Virus record (IMG/VR): IMGVR_UViG_3300018920_000003
Location: 1 to 43,538 of that record
Length of the DNA: 43,538 nt
Origin: a virus
Direction: 5' to 3' (one strand)
The translations under genes and the position numbers were made by a program. The notes beneath the pieces were generated by a model, which had not been told where the DNA came from, ran no database searches, and was given only the letters and a program-made list of their open reading frames with translations. This document shows, one piece after another, positions 31,000-38,513 of this stretch; position 1 is the stretch's first letter, and the number at the start of each line of letters is the position of its first letter.

Positions 31000-32279
31000 C
31001 ACCCGCTCCTGACTGCTTTGCCGCCCGTGAGCTTTTGCCAGCGCTCGACGATCACATCGCAATAGCCAGGGTCGATCTCGAGCGCCACGCACACGCGACC
31101 GAGGTGCTCCGCCGCCATCAGCGTCGTACCCGAGCCGCAAAACGGATCGTACACCGCATCCCCAGTGGTGCCGTGGTTGCGGATCGGCCGCGCCATACAC
31201 TCGATCGGTTTCTGCGTGGAGTGGATGGTTTCGTCCTGCCCGTCCCTGCGTGCGATGTCCCAGACGGTCGACTGCTTGCGATCACCGGACCACCTCGCCG
31301 TTTTGCCTGCACGAACCGCATACCAGAGCGCCTCGAACTTCCAGTGGTAGTGCCCGCGACTGATGACGAGCGACGGCTTGTTCCACGCGATCAGCGCTCG
31401 TCGCTCGAACCCATTGGTGTCGAGCTCCGCCGCCGCGACGTTGCAGTGGAGTGGATCGCACCAGGTGTACACAACATCGCCGGGAAAGAGTTTCCACGCC
31501 CCGCCCCAGTCCGCGCGGTGGTCGTTCTCGACCTTGCCCATGCGTTTGCTGTTGTTCAGGCCGACACGCTTGCGCCACTCCGGATCGTACTCAACGCCAT
31601 AGGGCGGGTCGGTGACCATCAGGAACGGCGACAGTTTCGCCTTGGCCAAAGCCACGTCCTTGGCTTCGGTGGCGTCGCCGCACACTAGGCGGTGCTTGCC
31701 CAGCAACCAGAGATCGCCGGGCTTCGTGACGGGCCGAGCGGGCGGCTCGGGTGCAACGTCGTCGGGCAGCTCCTCGTCGCCGCGCACCTGGCGCTCGAGC
31801 TCGCGCAGGTCCTTCTCGTCCCAGCCCGCCAGCATCTGGTCGCCCAGGTCGTAGCTGGCCAGGATCGACTGCAGCTCTGGCGTGTCCCACTCCGCGAGCT
31901 CGCCCAGGCGGTTGTCCGCCAGCGCCAGCAGGTGCGCCTCGCGTTCCGAGATGTCGAGGAAGCGCACCGGCACGCGATCGAGCTTGAGCTGCTGCGCGGC
32001 CTTCCAGCGCGTATGGCCAGCGATGATCTCTCGCGTAGCCGTGCGCGCGACGATTGGCGCGGCGAAGCCGAACCGCTTGATCGACTCGGCGACCGCCACC
32101 ACCGGCTCGCCGTCGTTCCTGCGCGGGTTCTTCGCCCAAAGCTTGAGGGTGGATGGGTCGACCCACTCGGCGGCCGCTGCTGGCGGCGGTGGCCGTTTGT
32201 CGGTCACGATCACGGGTGTTGCGGCTCGCTTGGCGGTCGCTGGTGCGATTTTCTTCTTCGTCGCTGCTGATGTTGTCAT
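30999..32279 (-). CDS. ParB-like nuclease/DNA methyltransferase fusion
   Basis: A 426-residue fusion. Residues 35-125 form a ParB/Srx-like N-terminal domain (NPR at 51-53, EIIAGHTRWKAA at 84-95). Residues about 185-420 are an amino-methyltransferase with DPPY (224-227) preceding FCGSGTT (near 383), the beta-class order of N6-adenine or N4-cytosine enzymes. Phage ParB-MTase fusions modify viral DNA, probably against restriction, and may couple this to nicking or binding. The ATG at 32279 overlaps the upstream gene in ATGA. It lies just ahead of the terminases. Confidence 0.88.
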   Translation of the reverse strand: MTTSAATKKKIAPATAKRAATPVIVTDKRPPPPAAAAEWVDPSTLKLWAKNPRRNDGEPVVAVAESIKRFGFAAPIVARTATREIIAGHTRWKAAQQLKLDRVPVRFLDISEREAHLLALADNRLGELAEWDTPELQSILASYDLGDQMLAGWDEKDLRELERQVRGDEELPDDVAPEPPARPVTKPGDLWLLGKHRLVCGDATEAKDVALAKAKLSPFLMVTDPPYGVEYDPEWRKRVGLNNSKRMGKVENDHRADWGGAWKLFPGDVVYTWCDPLHCNVAAAELDTNGFERRALIAWNKPSLVISRGHYHWKFEALWYAVRAGKTARWSGDRKQSTVWDIARRDGQDETIHSTQKPIECMARPIRNHGTTGDAVYDPFCGSGTTLMAAEHLGRVCVALEIDPGYCDVIVERWQKLTGGKAVRSG

Positions 32280-32623
32280 TGTCGGCTCGGCTCCCAGGTT
32301 GTCGGCTCGTGGCCGAGGTGATCGATCAGCTCGTCGTACCCGAAGCCGCCGCGCTCAGCGATGCGCTCGGGCGACTGGTGGGTGCCGTAACGTGCGGCGT
32401 AGTCGCGCCAGGCGCGCACGTGCTCGATCCACGAGATCGTGCCGGGTCCACGGACCGCGAGCCCCTTGCGTCGGCGCGTTGCGGTATTGACGTCGCCCTG
32501 CACCGGCGCTCGGCGATCGGTGTACAGCTCGGGCTCGCTGAGGGCCTGGCAGGCATCGCAGATCGGCGCCCTGGGGCTCGGGCAGCTGCACCGCGAGCAG
32601 AGGCGCGTCGCGTCGAATGTCAT
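32276..32623 (-). CDS. Zinc-finger-like protein ahead of the methyltransferase
   Basis: A 115-residue protein with N-terminal CSRCSC and CDAC pairs (a likely zinc ribbon in residues 9-26), a basic centre (ATRRRKGLAVRG) and a helical C-terminus (ERIAERGGFGYDELIDHLGH). It is coupled by ATGA overlaps on both sides. It may bind DNA or regulate; no family is recognised. Confidence 0.65.
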   Translation of the reverse strand: MTFDATRLCSRCSCPSPRAPICDACQALSEPELYTDRRAPVQGDVNTATRRRKGLAVRGPGTISWIEHVRAWRDYAARYGTHQSPERIAERGGFGYDELIDHLGHEPTTWEPSRQ

Positions 32624-34140
32624 GGCTCACTCCGCTTAGTGGTGCAGAGGGCGGCCTTACGCCTCCACCACTCGGCCGACCGCGTTCCGGCTATTGCCGG
32701 CTTTGACTCGGAAGTGGGCAGCAGGGGCTCGTCGGTCGAGGGACGGCTTGCCTGATGATCGAACTCCCACAGAGCGACCTCGCCCCACGACTGCTGAATG
32801 CTCCAGGTCCCGGACTGCGAGAGCCTGTACGACTCCTCTTTGCCGTCGAGCACCTCGCACGATTTGAACCAGTGACGCACGAGCCACTCGCGTTCCTTGA
32901 ACCAGCGCAGCTCCGCCTCGGTGTCGCTCTCGGCTGCAGCACGTTGGTGCGCCACGAGCTCGCCGCGCACGCGCCGGATTTCGTCGACTGCGAGCACCAG
33001 CAGCTTACCGACGGTCGAGGTCCGCTGCGGGCGCAACCAGTCGGCGTGCTTTTCGGCAGCCTCGAGCGAGGCGTTCCGGTGTGAAAACAGCTCGGGGTGA
33101 GGGACACCGTCCAGCTCTGTGCGAAGGCGATCGTTCTCCTCGCGCAGCTGGTCGCGCTCGGCTTTGTATTGCTGCTGGTAGGCAGTCGCGCCTTGGTGCC
33201 TCTCGCGTAGCGAGTCGTTCTCCTCGCGCAGCCGGTCGCACTCGCGCCGCAGGAGCGCACCTGCCACCAGCACGCGCGCCATTGGCGTCCCCGGTGGCGG
33301 CATCTCGGTCGCCAGCATGCCTGCCGTCCTTGCGACGTCCGCCTCGATCGTTAGAAGTACCTCGCGCAACTTGTCGCGATCGGCCTCGACCTCCGCGGCA
33401 CGCACGCGAAACGCGTGCGACCTGAGCCGGTCACTTTCCTCGCGGAGGCGGCGCACCTCGGCGGCGAGCAACCGCAGCGCTTCCGCCGTCTTGAGATCCT
33501 CATCGTCCTGCACTTTGGGGTCTGCGCAACGCGCGAGCCACAACATGTCCGGCCGGTCCGGCGGCGCTAGCTTGTCCGCTCGCGCCAGTGCCGTAGTGAC
33601 ATCCGCGGCAGAGCTGTGGCCCTCGTCGCGGGTCTCCTTGAGTGTATGAACCCAGACGATGTTTCTCATGGCTACGCTCTCCTTCTCGCCGGCGGGCGCC
33701 GCGGTTGTGTGCGCTGCGCGCGGATGCGCGAGCGCGTCGCAAAGGGAGCAGCCGGGCAGCCCAATGCCCTCGTGATCGCAGCGCTGCTCGGGCGGCGAGC
33801 AGTGACAGCAGCCTTCGCGGCGCTCATCTGTCTTTGCCGGGCTCGGCTCGGCGGGCTGTGCCGCGGCTTGCAGCTCCGAGACTGTTCCGTCAGCGCCAAT
33901 GTCAAACCACCTCACATCCGCGTCGTCCTCACGCGAGATGCGAACTCTCGAGCCGAACGCGCGCTCGGTGTACAACGTCGCCCATAGCTCGGCAGCGTAC
34001 TGATGATTGGCGGCGTGCAAGCACATTCCGATCTTCTCGCCGCTTTCGTTTCCGCTCCACACTCGGAAAACAGGCGGGCATCCATGCGGGTAGTCGGGCA
34101 CCAGATAGCCACCGCACTTCGAACAGGCGATGTCGCTCAT
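32620..34140 (-). CDS. Long coiled-coil protein with N-terminal cysteine clusters
   Basis: A 506-residue protein of unknown function. The N-terminus has CSKCGG and a later cluster (CCHC then CDHEG and CSLC) that may bind zinc. Residues about 220-350 are a long coiled coil with three LREEND-type repeats, and the C-terminus is a Trp-rich soluble part (WLVRHWFKSCEVLDGKEESY, WSIQQSWGEVALWEFDH). It is the largest accessory gene. Its size and coiled coil suggest a scaffold or a DNA-organising protein. The ATG at 34140 (ATGA) is preferred over a frame to 34176. Confidence 0.65.
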   Translation of the reverse strand: MSDIACSKCGGYLVPDYPHGCPPVFRVWSGNESGEKIGMCLHAANHQYAAELWATLYTERAFGSRVRISREDDADVRWFDIGADGTVSELQAAAQPAEPSPAKTDERREGCCHCSPPEQRCDHEGIGLPGCSLCDALAHPRAAHTTAAPAGEKESVAMRNIVWVHTLKETRDEGHSSAADVTTALARADKLAPPDRPDMLWLARCADPKVQDDEDLKTAEALRLLAAEVRRLREESDRLRSHAFRVRAAEVEADRDKLREVLLTIEADVARTAGMLATEMPPPGTPMARVLVAGALLRRECDRLREENDSLRERHQGATAYQQQYKAERDQLREENDRLRTELDGVPHPELFSHRNASLEAAEKHADWLRPQRTSTVGKLLVLAVDEIRRVRGELVAHQRAAAESDTEAELRWFKEREWLVRHWFKSCEVLDGKEESYRLSQSGTWSIQQSWGEVALWEFDHQASRPSTDEPLLPTSESKPAIAGTRSAEWWRRKAALCTTKRSEP

Positions 34141-34328
34141 GGCCGCTGACCTCCAAACCATCGCCAAAACTTCCACAAAGGCGCGTCACACCATGGACAG
34201 CTAGCGCCGTGGCCGTAGTCGTAGCCGTGCTGGCAGAACGGTCCCGGCAGATCAATCGGCGGCGTTGCTGGTGGCCGTGGCGCGTACGACCGCTTGCAGC
34301 ACGGGCATTCGCTGGCTGTCGTCGTCAT
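34137..34328 (-). CDS. Small zinc-ribbon protein
   Basis: A 63-residue protein with CPCC near residue 8 and CPWC near residue 44, plus several His (CQHGYDYGHGAS), a plausible single zinc knuckle. It is coupled by ATGA at both ends. Function unknown; one of a group of similarly sized Cys-rich proteins in this block. Confidence 0.6.
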   Translation of the reverse strand: MTTTASECPCCKRSYAPRPPATPPIDLPGPFCQHGYDYGHGASCPWCDAPLWKFWRWFGGQRP

Positions 34329-34540
34329 CGCTTCACCTCGAAGTTGCGTACGCTCTTAGCCAGCGCGCACTGCGTGCAGCCCTCGTGCTCAGGGTCAAGC
34401 TCCGATGCGACAAGCTCTTGCACGAGCGGCTCGCGCTCTACGAAATACCTCAGCGCCGACACCAGGCCCGGCATCATCTCGTGGCCCTCGACCTCGAGAA
34501 ACCACTGCAGGCGCGTCCGATACTCCTGCGCGTGCGTCAT
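34325..34540 (-). CDS. Small helical protein, unknown function
   Basis: A 71-residue acidic, helical protein (RTRLQWFLEVEGHEMMPGLV, ALRYFVEREPLVQELVAS) with a CTQC pair near the end. The ATG at 34540 overlaps the upstream stop in ATGA and is preferred to a GTG-type start at 34576. The family was not recognised. Confidence 0.58.
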   Translation of the reverse strand: MTHAQEYRTRLQWFLEVEGHEMMPGLVSALRYFVEREPLVQELVASELDPEHEGCTQCALAKSVRNFEVKR

Positions 34541-35286
34541 GGTTGCGACCTCCGAAACGTGATCGCCCAAACCCACGGGTTATCCACCCAGGAGCATCCG
34601 GGCCGCTCGCCGTTGATGCTGTCCCAGAGGCGCTGGAAGTTATCCAAGATGCAGGGGCCGGCAACGCCCTCCCGAAGCGCGTCGCCCACGTCGATCTGCT
34701 GCAGGCGTTGCGCCCGCACCTCGGTCACCTCGAGCGTGATGCGCGAGGCCCAGCGCGGCATGAAGATGCTGGGCGTCCAACGGTGTGCCGCTGCGAGCTG
34801 CGGACCAAGACGCACGAGACGGCGCTCTTCGCGCTCCTGGCGATTCGTAAGATCGGCGCGATAGAGCACAAACGTTGGGTCGTCCTCCTCTTCAGGAGGC
34901 TCAGCTCTGTCGGCTCGAAACGTCTCCTTCACCCATAGACGGTCGCCCGGCTGGACGCGCGAGTACACACGGTGAGCGGAGTCGTCACCTCCCGGAACCT
35001 TGAGGTACGGCCCGGGATTGCCTGCCGGCGAGGGACCTCGGTCTACCCACGCCTTGGAGAAGTCCAGGTTCGGCCAAGCACAGATGATCTCCGGATCGCT
35101 CCGCATACACGGCGGCGAACCGTTGACGAGCGAGTTCTTCGGACTGACCACGCGCCGCGTCTGCGTCTTGCTGTCCTCGTCGTTCAGAATCGCGCGCACC
35201 ATCGGCGCCGAGAACAGGATCGGTCGGGCCGTGGGCGTTATGAGGTCGCGCGCGCGCGCGCGCGAATGCCGATTTTCAGCGTGCAT
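34537..35286 (-). CDS. ASCH/PUA-like phage protein
   Basis: A 249-residue protein of a type widespread in phages. ARPILFSAPMVRAILNDEDS followed by KTQTRRVV, GDRLWVKETFR, WTPSIFMPRWASRITLEVTE and WDSINGERPGCSWVDNPWVW are its signature blocks. The fold is thought to be ASCH/PUA-like and RNA-binding; the function in phages is not established. The first 25 residues are basic and encoded in part by a (CG)9 tract. The ATG at 35286 is chosen; it overlaps the upstream gene by 11 bp. Confidence 0.75.
   Translation of the reverse strand: MHAENRHSRARARDLITPTARPILFSAPMVRAILNDEDSKTQTRRVVSPKNSLVNGSPPCMRSDPEIICAWPNLDFSKAWVDRGPSPAGNPGPYLKVPGGDDSAHRVYSRVQPGDRLWVKETFRADRAEPPEEEDDPTFVLYRADLTNRQEREERRLVRLGPQLAAAHRWTPSIFMPRWASRITLEVTEVRAQRLQQIDVGDALREGVAGPCILDNFQRLWDSINGERPGCSWVDNPWVWAITFRRSQP
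35247..35264. repeat. (CG)9 dinucleotide tract within a coding region
   Basis: Nine uninterrupted CG units near the 5' end of the ASCH-like gene, coding for alternating Arg-Ala. Short tracts like this can slip during replication, and a two-base change would shift the frame 8-14 codons into the gene. It could also be plain GC-rich coding sequence. Confidence 0.45.
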
Positions 35287-35662
35287 ATTCAGCCTCGAAC
35301 CCTCTCGCCGCGATGTCGCGCATGCGGCAGATGTTGCACGACAGTGGCCGATGGTGCTGCCAAGTGGTCCACGGCAGCATGCGCTTGCGCCCACAGCAGC
35401 AGCGCACCTCGACGTAGCGCACGCGGCGGGTCTGCCCGTGATCGCAGCGCTCGCGGACCAGCATGCGGATCACGACCAAGCGCGTGACTAGCTTGTCGGT
35501 CGGCTGCTTCACCACCTTGCCGACCGACCGCTGGGCCACGCACGCCTTGCACAGCCCCGCATAGCGCCGCAGCGGCTCGAGCAAGGTGCCGCAGCCGCAG
35601 TGCGTCGGCGTTGCCGGCACCGGGTGCACATCCTGCTCGAAAGTGAACCACCGCGTTTCCAT
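35276..35662 (-). CDS. Cysteine-rich DNA-binding-like protein
   Basis: A 128-residue basic protein with CGCG near residue 22, CKAC near 38, RCCCGRKRM near 90 and CNIC near 110, so two zinc sites are plausible. Arg/Lys-rich segments (VVKQPTDKLVTRLVVIRML) fit nucleic-acid binding. It ends 11 bp inside the start of the ASCH-like gene. No family is recognised. Confidence 0.62.
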   Translation of the reverse strand: METRWFTFEQDVHPVPATPTHCGCGTLLEPLRRYAGLCKACVAQRSVGKVVKQPTDKLVTRLVVIRMLVRERCDHGQTRRVRYVEVRCCCGRKRMLPWTTWQHHRPLSCNICRMRDIAARGFEAEYAR

Positions 35663-35668
35663 GGCCCA

Positions 35669-35827
35669 TCAGCACCGCACCCAAACGCTGGCCAGCGCGA
35701 GGATGGCGAGGGCGGTGATGATCCAACCGATGGTGCTCAGCACCACGGGCGGACCGACGAGGCGAGGCACCCATGCGTGCACCAGGATGGCGAGCGCTAC
35801 CAGCACGACTCCGTGATCGTTTGTCAT
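35669..35827 (-). CDS. Small two-helix membrane protein
   Basis: A 52-residue protein with hydrophobic stretches at about 7-20 (VVLVALAILVHAWV) and 26-50 (PVVLSTIGWIITALAILALA), likely a hairpin membrane protein. The ATG at 35827 overlaps the methyltransferase stop in ATGA. Function unknown; one of several tiny membrane proteins in this phage. Confidence 0.6.
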   Translation of the reverse strand: MTNDHGVVLVALAILVHAWVPRLVGPPVVLSTIGWIITALAILALASVWVRC

Positions 35828-36474
35828 GGCCAGTTCTCCATCTCGACATAGCGTTGATCCGTCGTCGCGCCCGAGGTGATCTCGAGCGCCACGAAGTCCG
35901 TCTTGCCGCCCTCGGCGCCGCTCTCGCCGCGCCCGAACGATGGACGGGTCATGAGCCGCACCTCGCGCTTCGTGTGGCACTTACTCCACAGCGTTCGGCG
36001 CCGTTCGTCGCCGTGCAGGATGGACGCTTTGAAAATGCCGCACACGCGCTCGCAGACCGTGAGCGCGTGCAGGATGAAAGCCTCGGCGCGGCCATCCTCG
36101 TACGGTGGATTCATCAGCGCGAGATCGAAGGGCAGACGCCCGAGCTCATCGCGCTTCCACTGCGTCGTCAGAAAGTCGCCCCGGATCACCAGGCGCAAGC
36201 GCCACGTGCGGCGACCCTCCCACATGATCCGCTCGAGTGCCTGGACGTTGCTTGGGTCGATCTCGACCGCCACGACCTGCCCGCAGCTGTACGGCTCGAT
36301 CATCATCGGCTTGATGAGCGCGCCCTGCCCCGCAGCCGGTTCGAGCACACGGTGAGGCTGCTGGTAGCGATTGGCCCAGGCCCAAAGCCGCGCTGCAAGC
36401 TTCGGCTCGGTGTACCACTGCGACAGCTCGGGCCGGCGTCGCTCGGTTTCCATGCCTGGCAGATACGCGTTCAT
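35824..36474 (-). CDS. DNA N6-adenine methyltransferase-like protein
   Basis: A 216-residue protein with the SAM-binding motif VLEPAAGQGAL (43-53), an acidic EID (71-73) and catalytic NPPY (122-125) in alpha/gamma-class order, as in N6-adenine methyltransferases. It lacks an obvious target-recognition domain, so specificity may lie in the short C-terminus or in a partner. The ATG at 36474 overlaps the preceding stop in ATGA. It likely protects phage DNA or acts in regulation. Confidence 0.8.
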   Translation of the reverse strand: MNAYLPGMETERRRPELSQWYTEPKLAARLWAWANRYQQPHRVLEPAAGQGALIKPMMIEPYSCGQVVAVEIDPSNVQALERIMWEGRRTWRLRLVIRGDFLTTQWKRDELGRLPFDLALMNPPYEDGRAEAFILHALTVCERVCGIFKASILHGDERRRTLWSKCHTKREVRLMTRPSFGRGESGAEGGKTDFVALEITSGATTDQRYVEMENWP

Positions 36475-36764
36475 GGCGCGAGCTCCTGAAACGCGTTGCA
36501 CTTCGAACAGTGCGCACCAGGCACGACGCGCTGCTCACCGCACTGCTGACAAAACCGCGCGCCATCTATCGACCCGACCATCGGGCTGTTGCGCAGCGCG
36601 AGATCGGGCGCGCGGTTGAGATAGAGCGCACAGCCTGGCGTGTGACACTCGCCACCCGCGCCGTCTAAGCACAGATCACATAGCGACAGCTCCACTTGCC
36701 GGACGTCCGCGCCTTTGTCAGTACCGTCAAGTTCGCTTGGTGTTGGTCGCTGTACGTCGCTCAT
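36471..36764 (-). CDS. Zinc-ribbon protein between two methyltransferases
   Basis: A 97-residue protein with CDLC, CHTPGC, CQQC and CSKC, four clear Cys pairs that can bind two zinc ions. The C-terminal CQQCGEQRVVPGAHCSKCNAF half is a typical zinc ribbon. It is coupled by ATGA to both neighbours. A role in DNA or protein binding is likely but unspecified. Confidence 0.68.
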   Translation of the reverse strand: MSDVQRPTPSELDGTDKGADVRQVELSLCDLCLDGAGGECHTPGCALYLNRAPDLALRNSPMVGSIDGARFCQQCGEQRVVPGAHCSKCNAFQELAP

Positions 36765-37687
36765 GCTGGAGGCTCCTGGAGTAACCGAATAACGTGGCCG
36801 ATGACCTCTGCGCACTGCGGCACTACGGCGTTGCCGAGGGCTTGGATGCGCTGTCGTCCGCCAGCCGCTTCGATGCGTGTTTGGCGGCGCGAATGGGCTG
36901 CGTCCAGCCCGCCGGAAACCCCATGAGCCACTCGCAGAACGTCGGGGACAGGTGACCCCCAAGAGCTGACGGGAGGTTGTTGCTGCCCTCGCGCAATCTG
37001 TCCGAGGGCCCCTTCTGATCGCGCGCGCAGAGCGTCGGCAGCAGTCGATGCGCTGCCCACTTCTGCATGCTCGGCGAAAGCATGTTGCCGCACCGCGTCA
37101 GCGTCGGCAGCAACGACCCGCGCTTTGCCATCGTCTGCAGCGACTCGCGGACCTTGCCCTCGCGACCTGCTGCTCCGCCGTGGTTCGTGCCGTAGCTCTG
37201 CGCCGTGAGCGTGGGCAGCAACGAGGAAAACGCGCGCTCTCTCGTGCGGAGCACCGACATCCGCTGCCGAAAGCGGAATCGGTAGCACCGCGTACCCGAG
37301 CTCTCCCAGCCCTTCAGAGACTGCGTCAACCCACGCAACCGCTCCGCTGGCGACGTTCTCAACCACCACCCACTGCGGCTGAAGCTCAGAAACAATGCGC
37401 CTGAACTCAAACCACAGGCCGCTGCGAGCACCTCCAAGGCCAACTCGCTTGCCGGCAGAGGAAACGTCCTGGCAGGGAAATCCACCGCAGACGATGTCCA
37501 CGGAAGCGAGAGTTGCTGCTCCGACGGATCGAACATCGTCATACCTCTTGACTGCGGGCCAGTGCTGCTCGAGTACGGCTCGACAGAGCGGATCGCTTTC
37601 CACCTGCCATCGAACCGGGCCGAGCCCGGCGCTCTCGAGGCCGAGCTCCAATCCGCCGATGCCGGCAAACAGCGATCCGATGGTCAT
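36761..37687 (-). CDS. dcm: DNA (cytosine-5) methyltransferase
   Basis: A 308-residue C5 methyltransferase. Motif I is LFAGIGGLELG (6-16), motif IV is GGFPCQDVS with catalytic C72, motif VI is ENV (110-112), motif VIII is HERARVFLV (148-156) and motif X is ALGNAVVP (283-290). The variable region between VIII and X is about 125 residues, rich in Arg/Ala/Asp. The ATG at 37687 follows a coupled small membrane gene. A second, out-of-frame gene is nested in it (36823-37542). Role: methylation of phage DNA, probably anti-restriction. Confidence 0.92.
   Translation of the reverse strand: MTIGSLFAGIGGLELGLESAGLGPVRWQVESDPLCRAVLEQHWPAVKRYDDVRSVGAATLASVDIVCGGFPCQDVSSAGKRVGLGGARSGLWFEFRRIVSELQPQWVVVENVASGAVAWVDAVSEGLGELGYAVLPIPLSAADVGAPHERARVFLVAAHAHGAELRHEPRRSSRSRGQGPRVAADDGKARVVAADADAVRQHAFAEHAEVGSASTAADALRARSEGALGQIARGQQQPPVSSWGSPVPDVLRVAHGVSGGLDAAHSRRQTRIEAAGGRQRIQALGNAVVPQCAEVIGHVIRLLQEPPA
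36823..37542 (-). CDS. Nested alternate-frame gene inside dcm
   Basis: A 239-codon frame lying wholly within the methyltransferase gene, same strand, different frame, with its own ATG and TAG stop. Its product looks like a real protein: SLPWTSSAVDFPARTFPLPA, then SRSGWWLRTSPAERLRGLTQ, repeated LLPTLTA/LLPTL blocks and the end LSPTFCEWLMGFPAGWT. Such LLPTLTAR and EWLMGFPxGW phrases recur, to my knowledge, in phage proteins encoded beside cytosine methyltransferases. Whether it is translated is not proven. The function is unknown, possibly linked to specificity or methylation. Confidence 0.62.
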   Translation of the reverse strand: MTMFDPSEQQLSLPWTSSAVDFPARTFPLPASELALEVLAAACGLSSGALFLSFSRSGWWLRTSPAERLRGLTQSLKGWESSGTRCYRFRFRQRMSVLRTRERAFSSLLPTLTAQSYGTNHGGAAGREGKVRESLQTMAKRGSLLPTLTRCGNMLSPSMQKWAAHRLLPTLCARDQKGPSDRLREGSNNLPSALGGHLSPTFCEWLMGFPAGWTQPIRAAKHASKRLADDSASKPSATP

Positions 37688-37848
37688 GGGTACGGCCTCC
37701 CGAACAGCCACATGAGGAACATCGCCAGCAGCCCGACGCTGATGCTCGCGGCACCCAGCACGAAGAATGCATACGCAATCCCGAGCGATTCGCGACGACG
37801 ACGCGCGCGCTGGTACTCCGGTGTGCTGCGGTAGTCTTGCTCGGACAT
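37684..37848 (-). CDS. Small membrane protein
   Basis: A 54-residue protein with a basic N-terminal half (YQRARRRRESL) and one long hydrophobic helix (GIAYAFFVLGAASISVGLLA) plus a short second one. The ATG at 37848 overlaps the RuvC-like gene's stop (TGATG) and its end overlaps dcm's ATG by four bases. The function is unknown. Confidence 0.6.
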   Translation of the reverse strand: MSEQDYRSTPEYQRARRRRESLGIAYAFFVLGAASISVGLLAMFLMWLFGRPYP

Positions 37849-38513
37849 CACGCCCTCCCCGTCCACGCACGCAGCGATGCCGCGCGCGCTTGCTTGCCGA
37901 TGACCTCGCCCACCTTCGCCGCACGCTCTGCCCAGCGACCGATGAGTAGCGCTGCCGCCTCGTCGCCTCCGACTGGCTCACCCACCATCGCGCTCGCGAT
38001 GAGTTGCTCCTGCTCACGGACCACCGCGCGCTTGGCGTTCGCGAACTGGCGACCCAGCACCGGCCCGCGCCAGACGTTTGGTTTGACCCGCACCACCTTG
38101 GCCTTCGGCTGCTCCGCCTGACGCCACGCACAGAGCCAGCGCTCGCGCGCCTGCCCGAGGGCCACCAGCACCCAAGGCTTGCCGCCCCAGGGCGCCTCGA
38201 GCACGAGCACCAGCGGCATCCCGACCCGCTCGGCCTTGCGAATCGACCAGCGCACGATGTGCGACACGGCCGCGGCATCCAACGTGTCGACCTCGCCGAA
38301 CTCGGCCTGCCGACCGGCCACCCGCACGGACCACCCGCTCAGGGCCGCCGTGTCGACCGCCAGGACCACGCAGTGCCAGGGCATCGGTGCCGGCGCCTCC
38401 ACGGCCCCGCGCTGCCTCGCTGTGGCCCGCGACAGGGCGGTGGGCGCCCGCGCCGCTGCGTCGACGCCGGGCAGCGACAGCGGCCCGCAGGCGGCCTGTG
38501 AACGGCGCTTCAT
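37848..38513 (-). CDS. RuvC/RNase-H-like nuclease (putative Holliday-junction resolvase)
   Basis: A 221-residue protein. After a disordered N-terminus (1-44) it has the RuvC order of acidic residues: D54 in VVLAVDTA, E106 in LVLEAPW, and D184/E185 in GGDEAAALLIGRWA. These match D7, E66 and D138/D141 of RuvC. It may trim branched replication intermediates before packaging. The ATG at 38513 overlaps the preceding stop in ATGA. Substrate is inferred from the family. Confidence 0.72.
   Translation of the reverse strand: MKRRSQAACGPLSLPGVDAAARAPTALSRATARQRGAVEAPAPMPWHCVVLAVDTAALSGWSVRVAGRQAEFGEVDTLDAAAVSHIVRWSIRKAERVGMPLVLVLEAPWGGKPWVLVALGQARERWLCAWRQAEQPKAKVVRVKPNVWRGPVLGRQFANAKRAVVREQEQLIASAMVGEPVGGDEAAALLIGRWAERAAKVGEVIGKQARAASLRAWTGRA

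Noticed and set aside
36761-38278. 505-codon version of the cytosine methyltransferase
   Set aside because: The added N-terminus is Arg/Ser-rich antiframe sequence of the RuvC-like gene; motif I starts five residues after the ATG at 37687.
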